From Allobosea sp. Root381 (GTDB lineage Bacteria > Pseudomonadota > Alphaproteobacteria > Rhizobiales > Beijerinckiaceae), in contig NZ_LMJT01000042.1 of NCBI RefSeq assembly GCF_001429395.1, forward strand, positions 82,915 through 146,914: a DNA stretch of 64,000 nucleotides, in the 5' to 3' direction. Position numbers and translations under genes: made by a program. This document shows positions 42,946-51,814 of the stretch, piece after piece (the first letter of the stretch is position 1; each line of letters starts with the position of its first letter). The notes beneath the pieces are model-generated. The model had not been told where the DNA came from. It saw only the letters and a list, made by a program, of their open reading frames with translations, and did no database searches.

Positions 42946-43701
42946 TCAGCTCATCCCGCCATCGACATGCCAGACCTGGCCGGTGACGTAGGATGCGGCG
43001 GGAGAGGCCAGGAAGGCGATCACAGCCGCGACCTCCTCCGGTCCGCCGCGCCGGCCGAGGGGGATCAGGCCCTCCATCCGGGCGATGGCCTCTGGCGAAA
43101 GCTTGCTGCCGCGCCCCTCATCCTTGCGGATCAGGCCGGGCGCGACGGCGTTCACGGTGATCCCCTCGGCGGCAAGCTCGCGGGACAAAAGCCGGACCAG
43201 CGTTTCCAGCGCCGCCCGGCTCGTCGCCGTCGCCGCGAAGGCATCGAGGTCGCGGCTCAGGACATGCGCGGTGAAGGACGACGTCGCGACCACCCGCGCA
43301 TCGGAACCGGCGGCAAGCAGCGGGCGCGCCTTGCGCACCAGCCGCAGGAAGGCGATCACCGCCTCGTCCATCACCCGGCGCAGGTCGTCATCCGCCATGG
43401 CCAGCGCGCCGCCGCGATAGGCCGCACCGGCAACCGGGACCAATGCGTCGAGGCGGCCGAAGGCATCGGCGGCAGTCTCGACCGCCCGTTCCGCCACGCC
43501 ATTCGCGCCGAGATCGCCGAGGCAGGTCGCGACGCTCGCCCCCTGCGCCCGGGCATGGGCGGCGACCGCGTCGAGCCCCGCCGCATTGGCGCGGGTGTGC
43601 AGCATCAGCCCGACGCCAGGCGCGGCCATCAGGCGGGCGGTCGCCCGCCCGATGCCGCTCGCGGCCCCGGTGATCAGATAGGCGCGCTGAAGCCCGGCCA
43701 T
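42946..43701 (-). CDS. Atypical SDR-family protein without the YxxxK motif
   Basis: A 251-aa Rossmann protein with the SDR cofactor loop TGAASGIG and the ending VTGQVWHVDGGMS. The catalytic Tyr and Lys are replaced: the position of YxxxK reads T-A-T-S-R (in FAATATSRAALETLV), and the usual NNAG reads PVAG. It could bind NAD(P) without normal SDR catalysis, or use other residues. Start ATG at 43701. It lies between the saccharopine-dehydrogenase-like gene and the NIPSNAP gene, 80-82 bases from each. Confidence 0.85.
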   Translation of the reverse strand: MAGLQRAYLITGAASGIGRATARLMAAPGVGLMLHTRANAAGLDAVAAHARAQGASVATCLGDLGANGVAERAVETAADAFGRLDALVPVAGAAYRGGALAMADDDLRRVMDEAVIAFLRLVRKARPLLAAGSDARVVATSSFTAHVLSRDLDAFAATATSRAALETLVRLLSRELAAEGITVNAVAPGLIRKDEGRGSKLSPEAIARMEGLIPLGRRGGPEEVAAVIAFLASPAASYVTGQVWHVDGGMS

Positions 43702-43783
43702 GGCATGATCCTTTCGCTGCTCGGCTCACCGGCAGCGTGGCCGTGGCTCCCTCGTGCCTTGATCGGCCGGAACCCGCTCGCGA

Positions 43784-44914
43784 TCAAGCCGCGTCGCGGG
43801 CCTCCTCGACGAGGACGAGCTTCGCCTGGTCGTCGCTGCGGGTTTCCCGCGCCAGGCGAGAGCCGGCGCGCGTGGAGAGGAAGTCGGCGAGCGAGGCATC
43901 CTCCTGCCGCACGAAGCCGGCCTGCGGCAGCTTGCCCGCGAGGAACAGCTCGACCATCGCGACGCAGCCGGCAGCGGTGGTGAGCTGGATCGCGCTCATC
44001 TCCTCGCTGCCGTCATAGCGCAGCACGACGCTGTCTTCCTCCAGGCGCCCGGCCTTCTCGCCGATGCCGGTGACGAAGATCACGACCACGTCCTTGCGGG
44101 TGAAGGGCGCCGCCTGCTTCAGGATGCGCCGCATCGTCTCCTTGTCATCGGCGAGATCGAGGCCGCGCAGCAGGAGCTTCATGATCTCGGCATGGCCGGG
44201 ATAGCGCAGCGTCTTGTAGCTCATGTCGCGGACCTTGCCGGCCAGCGTCTCGGTCAGCGTGCCGAGCCCGCCCGAGGTGTTGAATGCCTCATAGGCGACG
44301 CCGTCGATCATCACGCCCTCGAGCCCCTCGAGCGCCGGCACCAGGATCGGCTTGCCGTCGAAGACGATCTCGCACGGATTGCAGTACTCGTTGATCAGCC
44401 CGTCGACCGACCAGGTGACGTTGTAGCGCAGCGCGTTGGTCGGATAGAGCGGCAGCGCGCCGACCCGCATCTTGATCGTCTTCACGGTGTCGAAGCGCGC
44501 CGCCATGTCGGCGCCGAGGATGCAGATGAAGCCCGGCGCAAGCCCGCATTGCGGCACCAGCGCGACGTTCGCTCCGGCCCCGATCTCCTTGATATAGGCG
44601 GTCGTCGCGACATCTTCGGTCAGGTCGAAGTAGTGCGTGCCGGTCTCGACCGCGACGCGGGCGATGCCCTTGTTGAGGAAATAGGGGCAGGCGCTGACGA
44701 CGATGTCGCGATCGGCCAGGAAGGCGCGCAGCCGCTCGAGATCGGCCGCATCGACCGTCTCGGTGGCGAAGCCCTGCCCGGCGGCCAGAGCCAGCTGCTC
44801 GGCAGAAGCATCGGCGAGCGTGACCTCATGCCCTTGCCTGGCCAGCATTCCGGCAATGATCACACCGATCTGCCCCGCACCCAGCACCGCGATGCGCTTG
44901 CGTTCCGTCTTCAT
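43784..44914 (-). CDS. Saccharopine dehydrogenase-family enzyme
   Basis: A 376-aa NAD(P)-dependent enzyme with GAGQIG (12-17) in the N-terminal Rossmann fold and a C-terminal saccharopine-dehydrogenase domain (NPCEIVFDGKPILVPALEGLEG, LRYPGHAEIMKLL). It resembles lysine 6-dehydrogenase and saccharopine reductases. ATG at 44914. It is downstream of an Lrp-family regulator and probably oxidises an amino acid. Confidence 0.87.
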   Translation of the reverse strand: MKTERKRIAVLGAGQIGVIIAGMLARQGHEVTLADASAEQLALAAGQGFATETVDAADLERLRAFLADRDIVVSACPYFLNKGIARVAVETGTHYFDLTEDVATTAYIKEIGAGANVALVPQCGLAPGFICILGADMAARFDTVKTIKMRVGALPLYPTNALRYNVTWSVDGLINEYCNPCEIVFDGKPILVPALEGLEGVMIDGVAYEAFNTSGGLGTLTETLAGKVRDMSYKTLRYPGHAEIMKLLLRGLDLADDKETMRRILKQAAPFTRKDVVVIFVTGIGEKAGRLEEDSVVLRYDGSEEMSAIQLTTAAGCVAMVELFLAGKLPQAGFVRQEDASLADFLSTRAGSRLARETRSDDQAKLVLVEEARDAA

Positions 44915-45137
44915 CGTCTGTCTCCCCGGCCTTTGCCGTCCCGCGGCTCCACCGCGCACGAATCTGGCTTTCCGTTATCCGGGAGCCTCGCGGCGGCAAA
45001 AAGTGCCGAAACGACAAAATTCAGAGGGATATAAGATGAATATAAAGGTAAATGCGTGATTCCATAGCAAAACCATCAGAGCGCATGGCGCTCGGCGGCC
45101 GCCATAGGCGCCTGCTGGCTTGATCGCCCGCAGTCGA

Positions 45138-45581
45138 TCAGCGTTCGAATTTGCGGGCGAGCAGGATGGAAGAGGTCGTCCGACGCACGCCATCCATCTC
45201 CGCGATCCAGTCGATGATCTCGTCCAGATGCGTCGAGGTCGTGCAACGGATCTTGACGAACAGGTCGAAAGGCCCGCTCAGCGTGTAGCATTGGACGATC
45301 TCGGGCCGTTTCTTCAGCGCCGCCACGACATTGCCCTGCTGCTTCACCTCGAGTTCGATCATGATCACGGCGGAAAGGGACGCCGTCTGCTCCCGGTCCT
45401 TGCCGATGATCGTCGTATAGCCGGCGATGACGCCCTCGCGCTCGAGCCTCGCCAGCCTCCCCTGCACCGTCGCCCGCGAGACACCCAGCATCTTGGCGAT
45501 TTCCGCCAGCGAGGTCCGTGCATTCGCGGTCAGGATGCTGATGAGTTCCTGGTCCTTCCGCGCATCCGCCGGCCGCGCCAT
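45138..45581 (-). CDS. Lrp/AsnC-family regulator
   Basis: A 147-aa feast/famine regulator: N-terminal helix-turn-helix (about 18-42, LAEIAKMLGVSRATVQGRLARLE) and C-terminal RAM ligand domain (about 70-147). ATG at 45581 follows GAGG; an upstream in-frame GTG is possible. It lies 223 bases before the saccharopine-dehydrogenase-like gene in the same direction, with an AT-rich promoter region between, so it probably controls that operon in response to an amino acid. Confidence 0.9.
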   Translation of the reverse strand: MARPADARKDQELISILTANARTSLAEIAKMLGVSRATVQGRLARLEREGVIAGYTTIIGKDREQTASLSAVIMIELEVKQQGNVVAALKKRPEIVQCYTLSGPFDLFVKIRCTTSTHLDEIIDWIAEMDGVRRTTSSILLARKFER

Positions 45582-45726
45582 CCCGTACACCTCGCTCGTT
45601 TCACTGACGAATGAAGGTAAACCAGCGCCCCCGACCCGCCAAGGGGGCGACGCGCGCGCTCCCGCAGGTTGCCATTCGCTCCTGGCCCCGCCAAACACGT
45701 GGCGACCGCGTATCAATGGTAAGAGC

Positions 45727-47028
45727 ATGGACAGCGACCAGAAACGCCTCGCCGCGCTGCGGCGGCTCCTCGCCGAGGCCCATCAGAAGCTCGGCCTCAA
45801 GCTCGGCTTCCGGCTCTGGGACGGCAGCCATGTCCCGTCAGCCTGGCCCGCCGACGGGCTTGCCATCGCCATCAACGATTCCGGCGCTGTGGCAGCCCTC
45901 GTCCGCAAGCCCAGGCTCGACACGCTGCTCAACCTGCATGTGACCGACCGGATCGCGCTGCTCAACGGCTCGATCTTCGATCTGGCCAGCGCACGGCCCG
46001 AGGGCAAGGTCGGCCGCCTCGCCCGCACCATCTCCAAGGGCGCCGTCCTCGACGTATTCCGCCGCTTCGTCTTCGCACCGGGCGCAGCGCCCAGCACAGT
46101 CGGCCATCTCAAGGGCGACGCGATCGCCCGCGATGGCGCACCCGCCACCAACAAGGCCAATATCGCCTATCATTACGACGTCTCGAACGCTTTCTACCGG
46201 CTCTTCCTCGATGAGGAGATGGTCTACACCTGCGCCTACTTCACCGAGGATCATCGCGATCTGGAGCGGGCCCAGCGCGACAAGCTCGACATGATCTGCC
46301 GCAAGCTGCGCCTGAAACCCGGCGACCGGCTGCTCGACATCGGTTGCGGCTGGGGCGCGCTGGTCTGCCATGCCGCGCAGCATTACGGCGTCGAGGCGCA
46401 TGGCGTGACGCTGGCCGAGGAGCAGCTGGCGCTGGCCCGCGAGAAGGTCGAGCGGCTCGGCCTGCAGGGCAAGGTCACGCTCCATCTCAAGGACTTCACC
46501 CAGATGGACGGCGAGTTCGACAAGATCTCGTCGATCGGGATGTTCGAGCATGTCGGCATCGCCAACCACCCGACCTATTTCCAGGCGGTGAACCGGCTGC
46601 TCAAGCCCCGCGGGCTCTATCTCCACCACAGCATCTCGCGCCGGGCCAAGAAGACAGACAAGGCCTTCAACAAGATGCCGGCCGAGTACCGCGCGCTGGT
46701 GCGCTACATCTTCCCCGGCGGCGAGCTCGACCATCTCGGCATGTCGATCGCCAATCTCGAGCGCCATGGCTTCGAGGTCCACGATGTCGAGGGCTGGCGC
46801 GAGCATTACCAGCGCACGACGCGGCTGTGGTGGGAGCGGCTCGAGGCCAACAAGGCAAAGGCCGAGGCCGAAATCGGCCCCGAGCGGACGCGGATGTGGC
46901 TGCTCTATCTCGCCGGCTGCTCGCTCGCCTTCGAACGCGGCGGCGCGCTGATCAACCAGACGCTGGTCTCGAAGCGCCGCAAGGGCCCCTCCGGTCTGCC
47001 GCTGACGCGCGAGGATCTCTATCGCTGA
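45727..47028 (+). CDS. Cyclopropane-fatty-acyl-phospholipid synthase family protein
   Basis: SAM-dependent methyltransferase of 433 aa. The N-terminal part (about 1-130) is the lipid-binding region and the catalytic domain starts at NIAYHYDVSNAFY (146-158). Motif I is LLDIGCGWG (202-210), and IGMFEHVG and HHSISRR follow in the expected places. Adds a methylene bridge to membrane lipid acyl chains. The frame is open upstream to 45427 but those codons lie antisense to the Lrp gene. Followed by a family A repeat. Confidence 0.93.
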   Translation: MDSDQKRLAALRRLLAEAHQKLGLKLGFRLWDGSHVPSAWPADGLAIAINDSGAVAALVRKPRLDTLLNLHVTDRIALLNGSIFDLASARPEGKVGRLARTISKGAVLDVFRRFVFAPGAAPSTVGHLKGDAIARDGAPATNKANIAYHYDVSNAFYRLFLDEEMVYTCAYFTEDHRDLERAQRDKLDMICRKLRLKPGDRLLDIGCGWGALVCHAAQHYGVEAHGVTLAEEQLALAREKVERLGLQGKVTLHLKDFTQMDGEFDKISSIGMFEHVGIANHPTYFQAVNRLLKPRGLYLHHSISRRAKKTDKAFNKMPAEYRALVRYIFPGGELDHLGMSIANLERHGFEVHDVEGWREHYQRTTRLWWERLEANKAKAEAEIGPERTRMWLLYLAGCSLAFERGGALINQTLVSKRRKGPSGLPLTREDLYR

Positions 47029-47059
47029 GGCGTCTCGCACAGGTTGAAGCGCGCTGTCC

Positions 47060-47150
47060 CGTCATTGCGAGGAGCGTAAGCGACGAAGCAATCCAGGAGC
47101 GGCAGCGCTCTACGCCTCCCTGGATTGCTTCGCTTGCGCTCGCAATGACG
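47060..47150. repeat. Dispersed palindromic repeat, family A, copy 4
   Basis: Arms 47060-47096 and 47120-47150, with CGTCATTGCGAG / CTCGCAATGACG ends. The inner GAGCGGCAGCGCTCTACGCC is shared with copy 3. It follows the cyclopropane synthase gene, between convergent genes. Confidence 0.9.
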
Positions 47151-47493
47151 GCCAACCAAGGCGCGACCGCCTGCTCGAAATGTTATCCCCGCCCCCTGCC
47201 CCCGTGCCTATTCTCCGCTCGCTCCGCCCGACCAAGGGGGCTGTCGCGAGGCGTCGTGCGGCCGGGCGGGGTAGCGGTGTTCGTGGAGGCAGCCGTCGCT
47301 GGCTGCCGCTGCGAAGGGCGCGCCGCCGCGACGGGCCGAACAGGCAGGCCCGGAGCGGCGGCGGGACCGAAAGAAAACCGCGCGCGGGGTCGGCAGGCGG
47401 CTGGTTCCAAGCCGCTTCGACATCGACATTCGGCTGCGGCGAAAGCCGCCGGCCTGCAGGCCCCGCGCATCCCCTCGGATACGCTCCAGCCCG
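47151..47493. other. Intergenic region, no gene seen
   Basis: About 340 bases between the repeat and the DUF2853 terminator. Reading frames in it are Arg/Pro/Ala-rich with no SD-led start. I see no RNA gene. Confidence 0.5.
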
Positions 47494-47497
47494 AAAA

Positions 47498-47521
47498 CCC
47501 CGCGGCCGAGGCCGGACGGGG
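47498..47521 (-). terminator. Terminator of the DUF2853 gene
   Basis: CCCCG (47498-47502) pairs with CGGGG (47517-47521), with further CGGC/GCCG pairing inside. On the minus strand TTTT follows. It lies 15 bases after the stop codon. Confidence 0.6.
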
Positions 47522-47536
47522 CTTTCGGCGCGTGGA

Positions 47537-47854
47537 CTACTTCTTCACGAAGAGGTCGAGCTTTCCGTGATGCTCGGCCAGCAGATAGTAGAAGGTCAGG
47601 CGCGACTTAGTCCTGTCGGCCTTCATGTGCTCGCAGATCGCCTTGATCGAGCCTTCGAGGTCGCCTGCCGTCAGCCCGAGCTTCTTCTTCAGGAAGTTGT
47701 CGCGGACGCGTTCGATCTCGGCGGGGTCGGAACAGGCAACGTAGCGGGTATCCGGCTTGCTCATCACGAGCGCATAGGATTTCGACATGCCGGCAAAGGC
47801 AGCCTCGTTGAGCGGCTTCTTGGCGAACTTCTTGACGTCGGCGAGGTGATCCAT
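47537..47854 (-). CDS. DUF2853 family protein
   Basis: A 105-aa soluble helical protein. It matches DUF2853 by length and by stretches such as LADVKKFAKKPLNEAAF and TKSRLTFYYLLAEHHGKL. Function unknown. Start MDHLADVKK at 47854; the frame is open to 47914 but the extra residues are not family-like. Confidence 0.88.
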   Translation of the reverse strand: MDHLADVKKFAKKPLNEAAFAGMSKSYALVMSKPDTRYVACSDPAEIERVRDNFLKKKLGLTAGDLEGSIKAICEHMKADRTKSRLTFYYLLAEHHGKLDLFVKK

Positions 47855-47999
47855 CGTTAGCCCCCTGTAAGCCGAGCAACGGCGTGCCCGGCATGTCGCT
47901 TGTCGCACGGGCAAACGTTAACGCGCTTTTATCGGGCAGGCGAGGGGCAGGTTAACTTTTCGGAAGAGGCGCGCCCCTCCCGAATCGTCCAGACGCCAC

Positions 48000-48524
48000 T
48001 CAGGGCAGGACCACCACGGGAGTACCCATGCCGACACGCTCGTACAGATCGGCGACGTCGCGATTGTGCATGCGGAAGCAGCCATAGGAGGCCGCGGTGC
48101 CGACCGACCGCGGCATGTTGGTGCCGTGGATCGCATATTCGCCGCCGGGCCCGAGGCCGATGACGCGCGCGCCCATCGGGTTGCGCGGCGAGCCGCCGGG
48201 GATGACGTCCGGCAGATGCGGATTGTCGCGCTTCACCGAGGCCGGCGGGCTCCAGGCCGGATCGACCTGCATCTCCTCGACATACTTCACGCCGCGCCAC
48301 TGCTTGCCGGCCTTGCCGACGGCGATGGTGTAGCGGATCGCCTCTCCCGGCGCGGTGACGAAGTAGAGGCGCCGCTCCCCCGTCCGGATGACGATCGTGC
48401 CGGGATGGTAGCGGGCGTCCCGCAACTCCACCATCTCGCGCGCCAAAGCCGGGCCGCCGGAGAGCGAGAGCGGCAGCGCTACCGTCGCCGCGGCCAGCAA
48501 GATGTCGATCGAACGCCTGCCCAT
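48000..48524 (-). CDS. L,D-transpeptidase (YkuD domain)
   Basis: A 174-aa secreted enzyme that cross-links or attaches peptidoglycan stem peptides. The catalytic motif HGTNMPRSVG...YGCFRMHN gives H133, C149 and R151. It has a signal peptide (MGRRSIDILLAAATVALPL, cleavage near ALA at 25-28). ATG at 48524 follows GGAAGG; an upstream ATG at 48542 has no SD. Standalone gene downstream of nothing co-directional. Confidence 0.94.
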   Translation of the reverse strand: MGRRSIDILLAAATVALPLSLSGGPALAREMVELRDARYHPGTIVIRTGERRLYFVTAPGEAIRYTIAVGKAGKQWRGVKYVEEMQVDPAWSPPASVKRDNPHLPDVIPGGSPRNPMGARVIGLGPGGEYAIHGTNMPRSVGTAASYGCFRMHNRDVADLYERVGMGTPVVVLP

Positions 48525-48658
48525 GAGCCGAACCTTCCGCATGAAGCACAGGCGGCAGGTTTGGGGCCGAGGCCCTGAATCGACGGTTGAACAACGTGGT
48601 GAAGCGTCGATTCAGAATGAATCGGCGGTGAAGCCCTCCCCGCCCTGCCTTGCCGGCC

Positions 48659-49495
48659 TCAGGCGGCAGGGCTGACCCGATGCTGTTGCGGCAGCAGGAA
48701 GGGCAGGCCGGGCGACGGGGCGCGGCCGAGCGAGAGATTGACCTTGAAGACCTGGCGCAGCAGCGCGTCGTCCAGCGTCCTCGCCGGTGCGCCCTGGGCG
48801 ATGATCCGGCCCTGGTCCATCACCACGAGATGGTCGGCATAGGTCACGGCGAGGTTGAGGTCGTGCAGCACGATCAGCACCGCGACGCCGCGCGAGGCGA
48901 TGTTGCGCGCCATGTCGAGCAGCGCGAGCTGGTGGCAGAGGTCGAGGCTCGCGATCGGCTCGTCGAGGAACAGCGCCTGCCGGCTGGCGATGCTGCGGCC
49001 GGCCTCGATCTGGCAAAGCACCCGGGCGAACTGCACGCGCTGCTGCTCGCCGCCGGACAGGGTCTGGTAGCGTCGCGCGGCGAGATCGAGCACGCCCGCC
49101 GCCGCCAGGCATTCACCGACCAGCGCCTCGCGACGCTGGCGCGGCAGCGCCCGGCCGATGCCGTCGACGCCGAGGCTCGCCACCTCGTAGACGCTGAACG
49201 GGAAGACAAGCCGGGCATGCTGCGCCATCACCGCGCGCTGGCAGGCGAGCCGCCAGGCCGGGATCGCGTGCAGGTTCTCGCCGTCGATCAGGATTTCGCC
49301 GGAAGAGGGCTTCGCCTCGCCGGTGATGAGCTTGAGCAGGGTCGATTTGCCGGCGCCGTTCGGGCCGATCAGGATCGTCGTCGTTCCGGGCACCAGGGCC
49401 AGCGAGGCTTCGCTGACGAGCGCCCGCCCGCCGGCATTGAAGCCCACTCCCCGTGCGGAGACGATGATGTCATCACCCGTTCCGGCTTCAGACAT
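48659..49495 (-). CDS. hmuV: Heme ABC transporter ATPase HmuV
   Basis: Cytoplasmic ATPase of the heme importer, 278 aa: Walker A GPNGAGKST (44-52), signature LSGGEQQRV and Walker B ALFLDEP. Insert DMARNIASRGVAV and the C-terminal tail are HmuV-like. It overlaps hmuU by 8 bases. Works with HmuU/HmuT; the outer-membrane receptor and TonB are not in this window. Confidence 0.94.
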   Translation of the reverse strand: MSEAGTGDDIIVSARGVGFNAGGRALVSEASLALVPGTTTILIGPNGAGKSTLLKLITGEAKPSSGEILIDGENLHAIPAWRLACQRAVMAQHARLVFPFSVYEVASLGVDGIGRALPRQRREALVGECLAAAGVLDLAARRYQTLSGGEQQRVQFARVLCQIEAGRSIASRQALFLDEPIASLDLCHQLALLDMARNIASRGVAVLIVLHDLNLAVTYADHLVVMDQGRIIAQGAPARTLDDALLRQVFKVNLSLGRAPSPGLPFLLPQQHRVSPAA

Positions 49496-50594
49496 CGATC
49501 AGCCCCTGGCGACGCAGTAGCAGCCACAGGAAGAACGGCGCGCCGATCGCCGCCGTGACGATGCCGATCGGCAGTTCCGCCGGCGCCACGATCAGCCGCG
49601 CGACGATATCGGCTGCGACGAGCAGGATCGCCCCGCCCAGCGCCGAGAGCGGCAGCAGCAGGCGGTGGTCGGGGCCGACCGCGAGGCGGATCAGATGCGG
49701 CACCACGATGCCGACGAAGCCGATCAGCCCGGCCGCCGCCACGCTCGCGCCGACCGCGAGCGCCACCAGCACGATCGCCAGCGCCTTGATGCGCTGGACC
49801 GGAATGCCGAGATGGTAGGCCTCGGCCTCGCCCAGCATCAGCCCGTTGAGCCCGCGTGCCAGCAACGGCATGGCGAAGAGCAGCGGCACGATGATCGGCG
49901 CTATGGCCGAGAGCTTTGTCCAGCTCGCGCCGCCGAGGCTGCCCATCGACCAGAAGGTCAGGTCGCGCAACTGACGGTCGTCGGAGATGAAGGCGAGCAA
50001 CCCGGTGAGCGCACCGGCAAGGGCGCCGAGCGCGACGCCGGCAAGCAGCATGGTCGCAACCGAGGTACGGCCCTGGCGCGTCGCGATCAGGTAGAGCGCC
50101 AGCGTCGAGATCAGTCCGCCGCAGAAGGCGCCGAAGGGCAGCACTGCAAAGGGCAGCTTCATCAGCGTACCGGTGAGGAAGCGGTCTCCCAGCACGATGG
50201 TCGCGGCCGCCGCGAGCCCGGCGCCGGCGGAGACGCCGACGAGGCCCGGATCGGCCAGCGGATTGCGGAACAACCCCTGCATCAGGGCACCAGAGACGGC
50301 AAGGCCCGCACCGACGAGCAGCCCCAGCAGGACGCGCGGCAGCCGGATGTTCATCACGACGAGAACGTCGCGGCCATCGAGCAGCGCCGTGTCCCCGGTC
50401 AGCCGCGCCCACAGGATCTCGGCCACGCGCCCGGGCGCGATCGCGATCGCCCCCTGCCCTACGGCGACCAGCGCCAGCAGCACACAGCCGAGCGCCAGCC
50501 CGACCACGGCGAAGACGGCGAGCCGGCGTCGCCCCGCGACCAGCGAGGCAAGGCCGGCTGACAGCGCCGGCACGGGAGGCGATGCGAGTGTCAC
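49488..50594 (-). CDS. hmuU: Heme ABC transporter permease HmuU
   Basis: FecCD-family permease of 368 aa, about ten helices. Typical stretches are MNIRLPRVLLGLLVGAGLA, GVSAGAGLA and FVGIVVPHLIR. It overlaps hmuT by 4 bases and hmuV by 8. Confidence 0.95.
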   Translation of the reverse strand: MTLASPPVPALSAGLASLVAGRRRLAVFAVVGLALGCVLLALVAVGQGAIAIAPGRVAEILWARLTGDTALLDGRDVLVVMNIRLPRVLLGLLVGAGLAVSGALMQGLFRNPLADPGLVGVSAGAGLAAAATIVLGDRFLTGTLMKLPFAVLPFGAFCGGLISTLALYLIATRQGRTSVATMLLAGVALGALAGALTGLLAFISDDRQLRDLTFWSMGSLGGASWTKLSAIAPIIVPLLFAMPLLARGLNGLMLGEAEAYHLGIPVQRIKALAIVLVALAVGASVAAAGLIGFVGIVVPHLIRLAVGPDHRLLLPLSALGGAILLVAADIVARLIVAPAELPIGIVTAAIGAPFFLWLLLRRQGLIDV

Positions 50595-51541
50595 GGGGCG
50601 TTCGCGGTCTTCAGTTGCGGCACGGCGGCCTCGGGGTAGATCGCCGCCATCAGGTCGCGGGCGGCGAGCGGCGTGCGCGGGCCGAAGCCGAGCAGATAGA
50701 GCCCGTCCATGCGCGTCAGCCGCTTGTCCTTCGCGGCCGGCGTCTCGGCGAAGGCCGGCATCGCGAAGACCTCCTCGGCGGTCGGGTTGTGGGCGCTGCT
50801 GTTGCGCATCATCAGGATCATGTCCGGCGCACCGGCCATGATCGCCTCGTCGGTGATCGTCTTGTAGCCCTCGATGCCGTCGGCGACGTTGATGCCGCCG
50901 GCATGGCGAATGATGGCGTCGGCCGAGCTGTTGCGCCCGCCGACCAGCACGCGGCCGTTCTGCAGCGAGAGCACGAACAGGACACGGCGCTTCTTGGAAA
51001 TGGCGCTGCGCAGCGTCGCGAGTTCGTCGAAGCGTGCCCGCGTCTGGGCGGCGAGACGCGAGGCGGGCTCGGCCACGCCAAGCACGGCGCCGATCGCCTC
51101 GATCTTCGCCGCCACGCCCTCGGCGCTGGTGTCGTCCGATATGCGGGCGATCTTCACCCCCGACTCCTCCAGCAGCGAGACCGCGCCGGGCGGTCCCGCG
51201 CCGTCGACCACCATCACCAGCGTGGGCTTGAGCGAAAGCACGCCTTCGGCCGAAAGGGCGCGGACATAGCCGACGCTCGGCTTGTCGCGCAGCGCATCCG
51301 CCGGGAACTGGCTCGTGGTGTCGACGCCGACGACGCGGTCCTGCAGGCCGAGCGCATAGATCACTTCCGTGATCACACCGCCAACCGAGACGATGCGCTC
51401 CGGTGCCTGGGCCAGGGCTAGGCGCGGAAAGCCCGCCACGAGGCCGCCGGCGGCGAGCAGCGTCAAGCCGATCGCAGCCGTGAGCTCACGCCTGTCGGGT
51501 TGCCGGGAACGGCCTGCCGGGCTGGCGGCATGGGCGACCAT
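50591..51541 (-). CDS. hmuT: Periplasmic heme-binding protein HmuT
   Basis: Class III solute-binding protein of 316 aa. After a signal region (about 20-45, cleavage near LAQ) comes PERIVSVGGVITEVIYALG, the usual start of the first lobe. GRVLVGGRNSSADAIIRHAGGINVAD marks the second lobe. ATG at 51541 follows AGGAGA. First gene of the hmuTUV operon, divergent from the IsdG-type monooxygenase; iron control is expected. Confidence 0.92.
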   Translation of the reverse strand: MVAHAASPAGRSRQPDRRELTAAIGLTLLAAGGLVAGFPRLALAQAPERIVSVGGVITEVIYALGLQDRVVGVDTTSQFPADALRDKPSVGYVRALSAEGVLSLKPTLVMVVDGAGPPGAVSLLEESGVKIARISDDTSAEGVAAKIEAIGAVLGVAEPASRLAAQTRARFDELATLRSAISKKRRVLFVLSLQNGRVLVGGRNSSADAIIRHAGGINVADGIEGYKTITDEAIMAGAPDMILMMRNSSAHNPTAEEVFAMPAFAETPAAKDKRLTRMDGLYLLGFGPRTPLAARDLMAAIYPEAAVPQLKTANAP

Positions 51542-51633
51542 GAGCGGTTCTCCTGATAGCCGGCGAGGCGGCTTCCACCGGAGGGAAAACCAGCAACTCG
51601 ACGGAAATTTTGAGCATTCGCCCAAGTAAATCC

Positions 51634-51654
51634 AGTTTTTAATTATTAAAAACT
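51634..51654. promoter_or_regulatory. AT-rich palindrome in the heme-uptake divergent promoter
   Basis: Perfect 9-base arms AGTTTTTAA and TTAAAAACT around TTA. A wider pair, TGAGCAT (51611-51617) and ATGCTCA (51661-51667), encloses it. The block stands out in a GC-rich genome between hmuT and the monooxygenase gene, so it is a likely site for an iron-responsive repressor (Irr, RirA or Fur type). Confidence 0.6.
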
Positions 51655-51674
51655 GAGAAAATGCTCAGGCATTG

Positions 51675-51703
51675 TTGACGGTGATATTCAGCTTTACTAG
51701 AAG
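51675..51703 (+). promoter_or_regulatory. Candidate promoter of the heme monooxygenase
   Basis: TTGACG (51675-51680) and TAGAAG (51698-51703) are 17 bases apart, upstream of the monooxygenase gene and next to the palindrome. Confidence 0.45.
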
Positions 51704-51814
51704 CGGTCAAGGGCAATGCGGTGGTGGCGATGGGGCATGCCGCCGTAGCCCCCGCCAAGCCGGGCGCGATCGCGACCCCGCCCATCAGACAGAGCCAGAG
51801 ACAGGACAATCCCG

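Noticed and set aside
45036..45059. Seven-codon ORF (MNIKVNA) with an upstream AGAGGGA
   Set aside because: Too short, on the opposite strand from the flanking operon, and better seen as AT-rich promoter DNA for the saccharopine-dehydrogenase-like gene.
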